This document shows, in pieces, positions 46,433 through 58,100 of a stretch of 64,000 bases of DNA. The notes beneath the pieces were generated by a model that had not been told where the DNA came from, made no database searches, and saw nothing but the letters and a program-made list of their open reading frames with translations. Origin of the DNA: Plectosphaerella cucumerina (taxonomy: Eukaryota > Ascomycota > Sordariomycetes > Glomerellales > Plectosphaerellaceae); the NCBI GenBank assembly GCA_020746995.1, contig JAGPXD010000001.1, positions 2,418,001 to 2,482,000 on the forward strand. Direction: 5' to 3'. Made by a program: the position numbers and the translations under genes. Position 1 is the first letter of the stretch. Each line of letters opens with the position of its first letter.

Positions 46433-47505
46433 TCAAAGTTCCGATTCAGCGCCATTGGCCTCGACGTTCATTGGGCTTCCGTTCCGAGCCTGTCGCTGAC
46501 GAAGCCGAGTGCTGCCAGAGGGCCGTTGTCGTGTAGCAGGGGCTGACGCATCATCGCCGTCGTCTGAATCCGGGTGCTCCTCCGCGTACCGCTTTGCCTC
46601 GTCCAGCTCAGAGATGTCGTCAGGGCGGCTTCGGAGCCACTGCATCCTCGGGCCGGACCTAGCAAGCTCCGAGACCCGGAAGCCGTAGATCTTGGGCTCG
46701 TAGATGTTGCCGGCTCCGAGCCCAGGCGCGATATTCTTTGCGTACATGCCGTTGATCATGTCATCGTCGTTGATGCGAGCGCCGCCGCTGTTGAGCATCT
46801 CGACGCCTCGCTTCGACAAGTCGTATTCGGGGAAGGTAAGAAGGAAAAGAGCGCCGAACGTTCGGCCGAAGAAAGCGCCGTCAACGGTCTGGAACCTGCT
46901 ATTCGGCGGGACGTATACATCCAGACACGAGGGGCAGAACAGCTTGACCGTGTCCTCTCCGGGGATATCGGAGAGACCAACGGGCAGGGCCCTGGCCTGC
47001 TCGCAGTTCGTACGCGGGCAGAAGCCGAAGTGGCCCAGCTCGTACTTCTCGCTCATCTGTTGTATGCCAGCCCTCGAGCAAATGAACCTCTGGTGAATGA
47101 GGCCGTAGAGCATCTCGGCAGATGACTCAATGACGCTCAGATCGCTGGCCATGCGGCTGTGTTGTCTGCGTTCGTTTCTCGCGGCAAGCCGTTCCTGGTC
47201 CGCAGAGTCGTTATCGTCGTCATCCTCTTCTTCCTCCTCGTCCTCGTCGTTATCTTCCTCGGGCTCAACATCGAGAATCATCTGGAATACGTGTGTTAGC
47301 ATATTAACAACAGGGCAACGACAACATGCAGGCAAGAACCCCATACCTCTAATGCCTCCTTATACATCGCAACCTGAGCCTGAAGGCCTGTGAGGTTGAA
47401 GTCATCCTCGATGAACTCCTCAGAGACCTCGGCGAAGTACTCGTGCCCAAGAAGGGAGCAGAAGGAGGATATCCATGACTCCGGTGTCCCTGAAGACGTG
47501 GACAT
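46433..47505 (-). CDS. CKB1: Casein kinase 2 regulatory subunit beta, 335 aa
   Basis: Exons are 47505-47347 and 47281-46433, with a 65-nt intron (GTATGG, branch CTAAC, CAG). The ATG giving MSTSSGTPESWISSFCSLLGHE matches the usual CK2-beta start. A Asp/Glu-rich acidic block (about 60-80, the polyamine-responsive acidic loop, here enlarged) is followed by the zinc finger (CPRTNC ... CPSC), which makes the beta-beta dimer interface, and the FGALFLLTFPEYDL helix that contacts catalytic alpha. The C-terminal about 70 residues form a disordered tail. CK2-beta stabilises the holoenzyme and steers substrates; in Neurospora it affects the clock. Upstream sequence could extend the frame only from a non-ATG codon, so 47505 is preferred. 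Confidence 0.95.
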
Positions 47506-48167
47506 CTCGTCGAAATACACCTCCTCCAGGACTGCGACGGTGCTCGGGGAAGTTGAAAGTAACGATCCGCCGCTCTCGATTGCGTCTGTTGGGGGAGGCA
47601 AGGCGTCGCAGATGGCCTGCCGCGATGAAAGGTCCCCTTGCCGTGGCGGGGTAGAAGGCGCGGATTAACCGAGTCGACGACTGCGCAAGCGCAAGCGCAA
47701 GTGACGCGCAAAGTGCAGGTTCGAGGTTTCGGTGGGTTCGGTGGTTTTTGGGTGGCCAATCTGCGCAGTTAGGCTGACGAAACTCGAGTTTCGGCTGGAG
47801 GCCACTGCGTAGTGTCTGTGGAAGCGTCGATGTTTGTTCCAAGCATCTGGTGTATTCAAGTGGTGGGCTGTGGATGGTGGAGAAGGTAGATCGAGGTGGG
47901 CCTGCACCCGGTGAGCAGGACCCCACGGTTTCTGGCCCGTGCACCCCTTGCCTGAGCCACGTGACTGTCGTTCGATCAACACTGCAAGAAGCCGAGCCTC
48001 ACATTTGCTGTGTATTAAACAAGGCGCATGCCTTCAAGTCTACGATAATTATTTTACCAGCGCTCTTCACAGGACCAGGACGACCAGTTGAAAGCGCTAT
48101 CGGCTGGGGTTGGCATTTGTTGCTTTGTCCGACCCAAGTCGGAGGAGGCAGCGCATGCCGAAACAAG
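47506..48167. other. Divergent intergenic region, 662 bp
   Basis: This is a shared upstream region of CKB1 (-) and the JmjC-like gene (+). A repeated GCGCAAGC word lies near 47675-47700. An upstream extension of the JmjC frame to 47850 exists but looks non-coding. Confidence 0.55.
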
Positions 48168-49214
48168 ATGATGCCACTATGCGCAACCAGTCGCTCATCG
48201 TCAAGACGAGTCAGCAAAGTCTGGCGATGTCTGCCAACGAGCCTCCGGTTGTCCCGGCCGATCAGCTCAGTTTCTCCGGTCAAATCGATAGCAACACCCT
48301 TCGACAACGTCGACGTGCCCCGGTTCCGAGAAGAGAACTTCGAACCAGGCCTACCCCTCCGCTTCCAAGGGCGGGCCAACTCACCACAATCCGCCGGAGC
48401 ACTGTCAAAATGGTTCAGTCAAGCTGAGGGCCAGTCGTCACAAGGGTTCAGCTCATTCATGAACCAGTTCGGCAGTCACGTCTTCCCGTACGAGCTTACG
48501 ATGCCCTCCATCGACGGAGCAAAGGGAGAGGCCAACCCGGTGGCCCTATTCCTCGACTGGCTGACCACCACCTCGAATCCCATGGATGCTGTCATGGCTG
48601 GGATCCTACGTGCGGCGATGACACAGGTCGAGGATGCGTCCGAGGCTCGGTTCATCGTCTTTGAAGCCCCCCTTTTGCTCATGTTGAAGGCTTCCGAGTT
48701 CAACGCGCAGACTGCCACTAAACTGACGCAACTGTACATTGCGCAGTCTCAAATTAGCGATCTCCCGGCCCTGCTCCAGGATGACCTATCGACTCCTCGA
48801 CTTGTTCGAGAGGTCGGAAAGGGCGATGTCTACAGCTCCAGTATCTGGATCGGTCTGGAGCCGACGTTCACGTCGCTACACCGTGATCCGAATCCGAACT
48901 TGTTCCTTCAGCTCTTGAATGGTAAGACAGTTCGGCTGATGCCTCCTCGCATCGGAGAGCAGCTGTACCGCGAAGTTCAGACTCGTCTAGGGCGGGCCGG
49001 GAGCAGCCGCATCAGAGGGCTCGAGATGATGGACGGGCCTGAGCGTGTCATGCTGAGCGCTGCGGTCTGGGGTTCGGATGCGCCATCGGACTGTGTTGAG
49101 GCTGAACTGGACGCCGGTGATGCCCTCTTCATCCCCAAAGGATGGTGGCACAGCGTCAAGAGCACCCATCGCGATGGCCGGTTGAATGCCTCGGCGAATT
49201 GGTGGTTCAGATGA
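48168..49214 (+). CDS. JmjC/cupin-8 type 2-oxoglutarate dioxygenase-like protein, 348 aa
   Basis: This is a single-exon gene. The start at 48168 (MMPLCATSRSS) is the first Met after a region of poor coding character. The first 45 residues are Arg/Ser-rich and lack acids, so a mitochondrial presequence is possible. The JmjC/cupin core has the Fe(II) triad HRD (TSLHRDPNPNLF) and a distal His in AGDALFIPKGWWHSV, with GKTVRLMPP supplying a candidate 2-oxoglutarate-binding Lys. This is the arrangement of small cupin_8 hydroxylases (FIH/JMJD5-like) rather than histone demethylases, since no chromatin-reader domains are present. Its protein or RNA substrate is unknown. Its 3' end lies 104 bp from the convergent P450 gene. 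Confidence 0.88.
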   Translation: MMPLCATSRSSSRRVSKVWRCLPTSLRLSRPISSVSPVKSIATPFDNVDVPRFREENFEPGLPLRFQGRANSPQSAGALSKWFSQAEGQSSQGFSSFMNQFGSHVFPYELTMPSIDGAKGEANPVALFLDWLTTTSNPMDAVMAGILRAAMTQVEDASEARFIVFEAPLLLMLKASEFNAQTATKLTQLYIAQSQISDLPALLQDDLSTPRLVREVGKGDVYSSSIWIGLEPTFTSLHRDPNPNLFLQLLNGKTVRLMPPRIGEQLYREVQTRLGRAGSSRIRGLEMMDGPERVMLSAAVWGSDAPSDCVEAELDAGDALFIPKGWWHSVKSTHRDGRLNASANWWFR

Positions 49215-49318
49215 ACGACCGCGACGTACTCGGGGCTTGTAGACATCCCCAACCTCTCCTGTGTCAAAAGCTGTAATATTTCCGAAATACCACCGGCTGA
49301 TACCTGGGCTCGCCCCAA

Positions 49319-51005
49319 CTAAAGAGGCGCCCTTTCAGCGCGTGATTGCCGTAGTTGTACCCTCACTGGCAACCCATCTTTCATCGGAAGTGTGAGACTG
49401 CTCTTGCTCTCCCTCTCCCCCGGCGTCGCAGCCTTGAAGTCAAATTTCAAGACCATGGCAACGATGACCTGAACAGCGAGCTGCTCAGCAAGTTTCTTGC
49501 CCAGACACGTCCTGGCCCCTCCATTGAAGACCGGGAATTCGGATGCGCTTCGATTCGCAACCTTGCCATCGACTATCCAGCGTTCAGGCCTAACTTCGGC
49601 CGCATCCGGGCCCCAGGTCAGGACAGACCTGTTCATCGCCCAGGGGCACCAGACCACGACAGAGTTCTTGGGTAGCGTTGTGCCGTCCGGGAGGACTGTG
49701 GCCTTCACCGCTTGCTTGATCTCGAAAGGGATTGGTGGGTAGAGACGAAGCGCCTCGTTGAAGACCGCGTGTATGTAGGGAACTTCTGCGATGCTAGGAA
49801 TTGGAAGTTCGCCCGGTGCATGGGAATACCATTGCTCGGCCTCGCGAATTGCCTCTTCGAGAGCCTTTGGATGTCTCATCAAGAGATAGAATGTCCATGT
49901 CAGGGCTTGAGCGGTTGTGTCCCGGCCAGCGGAAAGGTAGTTCAGAGCCGCATCGGCGACCAAAGTCTGGTCTCCGAGTGCATCGAGAAGGGACTGTATG
50001 AGGCTCCCCTCCGTTGAAGGTTTACGGGCCACTTTGGCATCCCGTGTAGGATGCTCGCTGTCCCTCGTAGCCTTTTCCACTATGCGCCCGCCAAATGCCT
50101 TGACCAAGACAAGTGCCTTTCTGAAGCGAGCGCCGAACAGCAACTCCGTCACTGGCCACAGAGGGTTTTGGAACCTCTCAGCGGTAACGCCGGAGGCATA
50201 GTCAAAGGCAACGCCGAAATCATCATCTGCGTGCATCTCCATCTGTGCCGGGTCAGCTTGCGGTCTCCGCAGACCGTACACATGCCTGCAGCAGGTTGAC
50301 TCACATTATACGCCATGTTGCCCATCAATTGAGTCGTGATCTCGTGGAACACGTATTGCAGGTCGACGACGGTTCCATCCATTCTTTTCTTGAGGTAATC
50401 TACCCCCTCGGCGATGTAACCGGGTAAAACATCGGCCGTGAGGGCCCTGACATTTGCGGCGCTGAGGAAACTCAGCCCCGCCTTTCTCTGCAACCGCCAC
50501 AAGTCACCGTCCACGTTGATGATACCGTTGCCTGTGGACATCGTGAGTATGTGGCCGGGATGCGTCGGAAAAGCGGAAGCACATACCAAAGAGGTCCCAT
50601 GAACGGCTTTTAAAGAACTCGCCCTTGGCGAAGATGGACTCATTCTTGAAGACGAAGTCCAAGTTCTTGGGATCAGAAATGATCACGCCCGGAGGCAGTG
50701 AAGGTACGGATATCTGAAGGGTTTCGTAACCAAACTGCTGCTCACACCGAGAGAACCAGGCAAACAGCTTCTGCCTCTCCTGGAGGAATCTGATGCCGTT
50801 GCCAACAAGGGGCAGTGTATCCGGTGGTCGCCTATGGTCAATCACCCATTGAGTAAGCTCCTGCCCAAAGCCAAGGGATTCCAGAGTTGTGATATGCGAC
50901 CACTCACCTCAGGGGTTGGCCGTCTCGCCTGAGAGTCTTGCCGCTGAGGTGTACCAAGATGGCGAGCGTCAGAGAACCGATGGCTAGAAGCAAAAGTAGA
51001 CCCAT
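49319..51005 (-). CDS. Cytochrome P450 (CYP52-like clan, microsomal), 497 aa
   Basis: Exons are 51005-50908, 50831-50587, 50531-50305 and 50242-49319. Introns are 76, 55 and 62 nt and phases are consistent. The N-terminal anchor helix (MGLLLLLAIGSLTLAILVHL) is followed by a proline hinge (RRPPDTLPLVGNG). Motifs are the I-helix AGRDTT, the K-helix ExxR in NEALRLYPP, PERW, and the heme loop FNGGARTCLGKK with the Cys ligand. The overall pattern (GNGIINVDGDLWRLQRK, LLMRHPKALEEAIREAEQW) resembles CYP52/CYP539-type fatty-acid or alkane hydroxylases. The substrate is not determinable from sequence. It shares a 384-bp upstream region with the methyltransferase-like gene. Confidence 0.93.
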
Positions 51006-51389
51006 AGCCTCTCTCGCGAAGCACGTACTCGTGCCGACACGAGGTAATTCAATATGCTGGTCTGGAGGAATGGGGTGGTTAAAAGCCGTCGCACTGTATC
51101 CAGGTACCTCGAAGCTGCCGTGAAGGCCCCGCTTCTACCCGGCAGATGGCACGTCACCACAAGCTCCCAACCGCTTCACCCCTGTTCAGGCCAGTCCTCA
51201 ACGCTCACCAACACCAGTTCAACATTGCCGACGGATTAGCACCGAATTTTCGTTCCAACATCCCGAAGACTCCAAAGTCAAACACTCGAACGAACAGGTT
51301 TGCAGCTCGTCGCGGCACGCTCGCGCCACCTGACCGCTTCCCGCCCTCGCTGTCGCTGTCGCATCAAGCTCACGATATCTGCCCGCACA
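51006..51389. other. Compact bidirectional promoter region, 384 bp
   Basis: The start codons of the P450 (-) and the methyltransferase-like gene (+) are only 384 bp apart, so both promoters must overlap here. I see no clear TATA box on either strand. Confidence 0.6.
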
Positions 51390-52389
51390 ATGGCGCCTCT
51401 GATACCCCGGTTCCATCTCTTCGAGATTGATGACCAGCCATGGTACGTTGGCAGCAGGCCCTCCAGAACTCTCCTACACCATTGAAGGCATTCTGACTAA
51501 CATTCCGGTCCTCAGGTTCCCTCCCTTCCTCCGAGCCCGTGTCCAAGATGCCCTCCAAGCATTATGGAACAACTCGACCCCCTACATACAGCCCGCATCC
51601 CCAGCCCGCCTCGCCGCCGGCCTCCTCTACCGCAGCCTCGGCCGCGCCACATCCGATTACACATTCATCGACTTCTGCGCCGGCTCCGGCGGACCCACGC
51701 CCGCCATAGAGCGCTCCGTCAACCGCCGCCTCCGCGCCGCGGCCCAGCCCGAGGTCGACTTCGTCCTGACCGACCTACACCCCAACCCTGAGGCGTGGGC
51801 CCGCGCCGCCGCCAAGTCCGATCACATCCGCTATGAGAGTAGTCCCGTGGATGCTTCCGCCGCCGATGCCGCTCTTCTGGCTCGTCTCGCGGACCGGGGA
51901 CCCCTCCACGGACTGCGGAGGCGCAAAGACCAGGCCGGCAAGCCTAAGAAGACGTTCCGTCTGTTTAACCTAGCCTTTCACCACTTTGACGACGCGCTCG
52001 CGACGGCTATCATGAAGAACACGCTCGAGACCTCGGACGGGTTCGCCATTTTCGAGCTCCAGGCCCGTGACTTTGCTTCCCTGCTCGGCCCGTTGCTGTT
52101 CGGCATTGGACTGATCCTACTTGCCCCGTATCATGCCTGGCGCCTGAGGTCGTGGGAGGTCATTGTTTTCACATACCTTATCCCCATCCTACCGTTTGTT
52201 CTCACGTTTGATGGCTGGATCAGCGCTCTTCGCACGAGGACGCCTGACGAGGTGAAGCAGCTGATTGCCAACTGCGGAGTTGATAGCAGTGGGTGGGAAG
52301 TGAAGAGTGGTAATGAATGTCATCTCTGGCCAGTTGGTTACATGAACTGGATCATTGCTACGAAAAAGTCCCCATCATCAAGCAAGTAG
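51390..52389 (+). CDS. Class I methyltransferase-like protein with two C-terminal membrane helices, 308 aa
   Basis: Exons are 51390-51442 and 51516-52389, with a 73-nt intron (GTACGT...CAG) splitting a Trp codon (QPW|FPPFLR). The fold begins with an LWNNSTPY helix. Motif I is FIDFCAGSGGPTPAIE (SAM-binding glycine loop), and motif II-like VDFVLTDLHPNPEAW and FNLAFHHFDD follow. After the Rossmann-like part come two hydrophobic helices (LLGPLLFGIGLILLAPYHAW and EVIVFTYLIPILPFVLTF) and a short tail, suggesting membrane attachment. The methyl acceptor is unknown. Similar fungal proteins are annotated only as hypothetical. The SAM motif is convincing, though activity is inferred. Confidence 0.82.
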
Positions 52390-52810
52390 AATATCACTGG
52401 CAGCGTACATTCACATAGCGTCATGAAGTTCGGAACGAAGTACGAGTAGAAAATCTATATTCCCCGCCAATGCGCCTGGCAAGCTGTCAATCTGAATATG
52501 CGCCATACCCGTGGCCGACAACTTCGCAAGGTCTCGTGAACATGCCGTCGTTGCTTTTGTAACAATATCTGAAAATGCAGCGCAAGCCAGGCCGTAGCTC
52601 TGTACAGCAGCACCTACTGCTTCGCGTGTGGCTCGATTGTTTGCTCGAGCTTGCTTCTTCCCCCATTACAAGACGTCCCCAAGACAAGAGAGTCTCCGTG
52701 GTTGACAGAAACTCAGTAGGAAAAAGAGGCGCCCCAATGATGAGAGGCAGAAAAAAAAGGAAAAGTAAAAAGCAACGCTACGTCGAGTACCGATTCCGTT
52801 CCGCTAAACC
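52390..52810. other. Convergent intergenic region, 421 bp
   Basis: This lies between the methyltransferase-like stop and the PEPCK stop. It includes an A-rich run near 52744-52768. Presumptive 3' UTRs only. Confidence 0.55.
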
Positions 52811-55106
52811 TTAGACCTTGGGGCCGGCCTTGACAACATCTTCCGTCGCCTCGCTCTCGTACTTCTTGAAGTTCTCGACGAAGAGCTTGCCGAGCTTGGT
52901 GACCTCGTTGTTGAAGCTCTCGGCGCCCGCGGTCCAGGCGGCCTTGGGGTTGAGCAGCTCCGAGGGGACGTTGGGGCAGGTCTTGGGGACCTGGAGGTTG
53001 AAGACGTCGTAGTTCTCGTACTCGACGTTGGCGAGCTCGCCGGAGTGGATGGCGTCCAGGATGGCGCGAGTGTACTTGAGGGGGCAACGCTTGCCGCCCT
53101 GGGCGAAGCCGGCACCGACCCAGCCGGTGTTGAGCAGCCAGGCGTTGGCGGAGTGGGTCTCGATCTTCTCGGCGAGCATCTTGGCGTAGCGCATGGGGTG
53201 CAGGGCCAGGAAGGGCTGGGCGAAGCAGGAGGAGAAGGTGGCCTGGGGTTCCGTGACACCGTCCTCGGTACCGGCCATCTTGGAGGTGTAGCCGGAGATG
53301 AAGTGGAACATGGTCTGGGCGGAGTCGAGCTTGGAGATGGGAGGGAGAACACCGCGGGCGTCGCAGGTGAGGAGGATGATGTTCTTGGGGTGCGAGTCCG
53401 ACTTGCAGGGGATCTTAGCGTTGCTGATGTACTCGATAGGGTAGGCGCAACGGGTGTTCTCGGTCAGGGTGGCATCGTCGTAGTCGACGGCGCGGGTCTC
53501 GGGGTCGAAGACGACGTTCTCAAGGACGGATCCGAAGCGGATGGCGCCGAAAATATCCGGCTCCTTCTCGGCTGACAGACCAATCGTCTTGGCGTAGCAG
53601 CCTCCCTCGATGTTGAAGACACCGCGGTCGCTCCAGCAGTGCTCGTCGTCGCCGATCAGGGCACGCTGAGGGTCCGCAGACAGGGTGGTCTTGCCGGTGC
53701 CGGACAGACCGAAGAAGAGAGTGACGTCGCCGTTCTGGCCCTCGTTGGCAGAGGAGTGCAGGGTGAGGACGTTGTGCTTGACGGGCATCTCGTAGAAGAG
53801 GACGGTGAAGACACCCTTCTTCATCTCGCCGGCGTACTCAGTTCCGAGGATGACCATCTCCTTCTCGGCGAAGTTGATGGCGACCGAGGTGGCCGAGGTC
53901 ATGCCCTCGGTGAACCTGTTGGCGGGGAAAGAGCCGGCGTTGTAGATGGTGTAGTCGGGGTGGAAGTGGTCGAGCTCCTCACGGGGAGGACGGATGAGCA
54001 TGTTCCTCATGAAGAGGGCATGGTAGGCGCGGGCGCAGATGACGCGAACGCGGATGCGGTACTTCTCGTCCCATCCCGCGTAACCGTCAACGACGTAGAT
54101 CCGATTCCGCGTGTTGAGGTAGTCAATAGCACGCTCGCGGTTGATCTTCCAGACCTGTTTGAAGCCGTGTCAGTGATGCTCGGCAATTCGCGGTGGGGGG
54201 TGCAGATGTGAAGGAGATGTGGGAGGGGGGTCCAGGGGACCGGACTGCGGGGAAATCCTCCGGGGTGGGCTGCACCACTTGGTGTTGGCGCTCGTCATGT
54301 TGGACGGCTGACCCCGCCGAGGGGCTGGAATGACGACACTTTGCCGAACGCCTAGCCCACGACAACCCGTGAACAGCCGACGAAAAGTTGCTAGGCCGTC
54401 TGAACCAGCTGAATCTTCCGAGACACCCTTTTCCCCGGAATTTCATTCTGACGCGGGAAGGGAAGGGAGGGGGGCGCGTGGCTTGTCGACATGCATGACT
54501 CGGAAGCCAGTAGGAGCAGCTCAAGTGTCGCTTACCTCGGTAGACATGGGCTTGTTGACGGGGCCCCACCTAGAAGCGCATAAGGTTAGCAAATGTTCAC
54601 GAACTCGGCCAGGCCGGCCTTGTAAGAGGGTCACGCGACTTACCAGATATCGTCCTTGGAGGATGCCTCCTCGACAATGCGCTTGTCCAGGGGCGAGCGA
54701 CCGGTCTTCTTGCCAGAATACGCTGTCAGGGCACCGCTGGATGTGATGGCGGAACCGGACTCGTAGACAAGGGCATCTTCGTAGAGAGCAGCGACGGAGG
54801 CGTTGGGGATGATGGCGACGCGGTTGTAGTCGATGTGGGCAGTCTCGTGGAGTTCCTCCTCGAGTTCGGTGTGCTCCTGGTGAGGACTAGTCGGGTTGCG
54901 AGTCAGTTGGGTTGTCATCGAAGGTGCTTCAGCAGCCTGCTTTCCGGGGAGACATACGCAACACCACCGGGGTGAAGGGGGGTCTTGTTGACGTTGGAGG
55001 CAATCACTGTGGGAGCAGATTCGTTAGCAGTCGTCACCGGCGTGTTGATTATGGTGGAAGAAGGAAGTAGAAGGCATCGATGTTGATGGTAAGGTTGTAA
55101 CGTACT
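52811..55106 (-). CDS. PCK1: Phosphoenolpyruvate carboxykinase (ATP), 556 aa, start codon split by an intron
   Basis: Exons are 55106 (the A of ATG only), 55006-54958, 54886-54644, 54569-54536 and 54154-52811. Introns are 99, 71, 74 and 381 nt. The spliced start reads MIASNVNKTPLHPGGVAPHQEH, matching the NKTxLHPGGV opening known from fungal PEPCK. Key motifs are KKTGRSPLDKR, the kinase-1a/P-loop GLSGTGKTTLS, IGDDEHCWSDRGVFNIEGGCYAK (metal-binding 2a region) and TSKMAGTE. The enzyme turns oxaloacetate plus ATP into PEP and CO2, the committing step of gluconeogenesis on acetate, fatty acids or amino acids, in the cytosol. Expression is usually glucose-repressed. A weak TATA-like CATAAAG lies at 55222-55228. 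Confidence 0.95.
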
Positions 55107-58100
55107 CTTGAAGAGGGTATCAGGGTATCTTGGGGTTGATTTGGGAGAGAAGGTGGAATCTAAGTCCTTGAATTGAGGAGTCTGGGCAAAAAGAATCTGG
55201 TCTGGAGACGGGATCCTTCATCTTTATGTAGACCTGGTGACGAACTTACCGGTAGACCAGCTTCGGGAGAGTTCGCGACCAGGATGCTGTCAAAGGCACC
55301 TTGGCTGCGGACGGTTTAGGGATAGATCTCGATACGGTGGTCAAGACGGTTCAATCCTAGTGCCGGGCGGCGCGAAAACGAGGTGAGGGGGGGCGTGTGT
55401 ACAAAAGCGGACGGGGGGACGAGGAAGATGTCCACGATTATGGGACGGGTCAAGGGCAAAACTTGGGGCAGATGGAGCGTCTTTCACAGGCCGATGCCGA
55501 GGATAGCGGCCCGGGGGACAGGGCTTGGGCGCAAACCCATCAAGTCGGGGCGGCTTAGTGGATCCCGGGGGCGAGGGCGGACTTTCTGATTGGTGGTTGC
55601 CGATTATCAGGACGCGACGGTGGACGGTGCGTGCACTGCCTGTGCTCGGCCACGAAATAAACCCGGAGCATTTTCTTGTAATTTTTATGGTGAAGCCTGA
55701 AGAAAAAGCCCAGAGCCGTATCGATCAATGTGAAGCGGCTGTACTTGCCGGCAGTCGCAGAGCACGAGTTGTGCGGCCGAAAGACAGCTTTACCTGAGAT
55801 GGCTGTTCCAGACGGAAGACGGGAGGCTCATTAATGACCCCCCTCGGCAGCCATTCCGAGGGTGCACCGTTTTCCCATCCGCGGATACGCTTCCTGCCAG
55901 TTTTGGGCCGCCGAGAGGGAGGCTCGGGTGTGGTGGATTGACGACGGGGTTCACTCCCGCGATTGTGGGGCATGTTTTCTCCCCGTGAAGTCTTCCTGTC
56001 CATCCGTGTACTGTGAGTGGCTGGCGCAACCGGCATGTCGAAAAGCACGATAATAAGTAGGATAGAAAAATTACTGATGTGCAAGGTCGAGGATGCGGAG
56101 TCCGACAAGGCATTGTCTGGGACATGCCGTCAGGGGAGAAGAGATCAGAGGGGAAATGCCATTTTCCAGGCCCCGGCCAGATCTGAGGCTCGGTCCTGGT
56201 GCATCGTCACTGCCGTGTGGAGGGGCCGACTGGTGCGATAACTGGCGGGCAGGCTCCGGCGACCGACCTGCATCCTCCAAACTTCAAGACTGGACGAGGT
56301 GGGTGCCCAAAGCGGCCGGCGCCCCGATGTCACCCGCGTTCGCTGCGCTCGAGGAACCAACCCCTCGGTCCCAACTCTCCCAACTCGCACGCAGGCACCA
56401 TGTGCGGCCTAGGACTGCCCAACGGGTCAACACGGCCGGGGAACGGGGGGATTGAATCCGGGAGGCCGCCTAGCGAAGGTGCCTTCCCTTTTGACTACCT
56501 GTACCCGTGCAGTCGTCCCAGACGCGGGCGGCAGCGGGTTCCTGCGGTTGGCGCAGACCGGCCTCTCGAGACAGGCAACTTGACCTGCGGCCCGCGGGCT
56601 TTCGTCTCGAGGACTGACCCAAAGCACTGGCATGCCACCTGGGTAAGTGCTGTACCATTGATACCACGCAGAACCGCGGGTCCGGACGGACGGCATCCCA
56701 CTGCACGTCTGAACATTACTGTCCCGGTCCCGGTTGCCACTGCCGATGACGAACCCGTCCAATCTCGGCGGAGCGAGTTGCGCCCGCAGCCGCAGAGCAC
56801 CCGAAGGCTTGGAAAGGACACGGATAGGGCATCAGCTTAACGAGGCTGATGTCGCAAGTCGACGTCAATTATACAAGCACTGCACTCTAGCGAGCCAGGC
56901 GGGAGACTGGACGTTGAACTTGAGGCTGCCCGCCATACCGAAGCAAGGCTGCCTCAGGAGCCAAACGGCAAAGTGAGGGGCCCCGGATTTCCATCGGGGG
57001 AGCCAAGCAATTTTCTGGGTTGTTCTCGAACTAGGCAAGCAAGCGATCCCGTCCGGCCAAGGATGACAACGACCTGGGGCCTGGAGGGGGACTGACCGAC
57101 GACGACATCACTTTGTGCACGCGACGATTTTTCCAAACTTCATCGGCTCGCCTCGCGGTTCTCTCGCGCCCTCGCAACGGCTATCGCGCGATGATTCCCA
57201 TCCCGATGTCTCCGATCTCCCTACCCGGGTCACGATAACGCAAGCTTCGGGTTGTTCGCCCTGATCTTTCGTGCGAGTTTTCTTATCTACACGCCTGCAG
57301 CAACCGGTCGTCCCGCTCTTTCGGCCCAACGTGAAACGAGAGCAGCCGGCCAAAGTCGCCCTCATGCCGTGGATGACGTTGGAAATGGGCCCCGCGCTCT
57401 GCCAGAGCCTCCCCCAAGGACCCCTTTTCGCGGTACTCATTGGCCCAGACGACGAGGTCCTTCAATGCGTGCTCGTCTCCTCCGACTTCTCCCGACATGG
57501 GGAAATCGCAAAACCCAACCCCCCTTGCAACCCCCCTCCCTTTACATCCAAGTTGACCCCCCTCTTTTTACGCCATGCCAGGCATTAGCCCGCGCCTTGC
57601 CGCGTCCGGCTCCCGAACGACAATGCCACTCGGTCTGGCCCTGGCTGGAAAAAGACAGTCCCGGCACAGCTGTGTCAGGCAATACGTAAAAAGGGGCTTG
57701 AAACCCGGTCACCTCGTGACGAGCAGTCCCTTGCCGCCCAATGGGCTTTCCGAGCACATGACCTGGCAACGGGCATTCCGCAATCACGAACGGACTCGGG
57801 GCCCCTGGCAAAATACGCATTGGCAGAGTCACAAGTCACAGGTCCTGCCAGAGACTTTCGGGCATCCTTGTCCTTCGTCATCGTCCCATCTCCAGGCAGC
57901 CCGGTAGGTACGAGAATCTAGAACCCCTCAGGACTAGCCCTTGACCAGGTTGGCTGCCCCACATGGCCCAACCCGCCCTCAGCCCCTCATAGGTTCGAGG
58001 CGGGGTTGACGATGTTATTCCCACGCCCTGCCTCGCTCACCGTCCGTTTTGTCCAACAATGCTCCGTTTCGTACGAGATATCGAAGCCGTCTCCATGCCC

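Noticed and set aside
47850..48167. N-terminal extension of the JmjC-like ORF
   Set aside because: It lies in the divergent promoter with CKB1 and shows no coding character; the MM at 48168 begins a plausible presequence.
56199..56840. 213-aa ORF on the plus strand upstream of PEPCK
   Set aside because: All frames are open by GC bias; there is no motif, no convincing start context and no splice extension.
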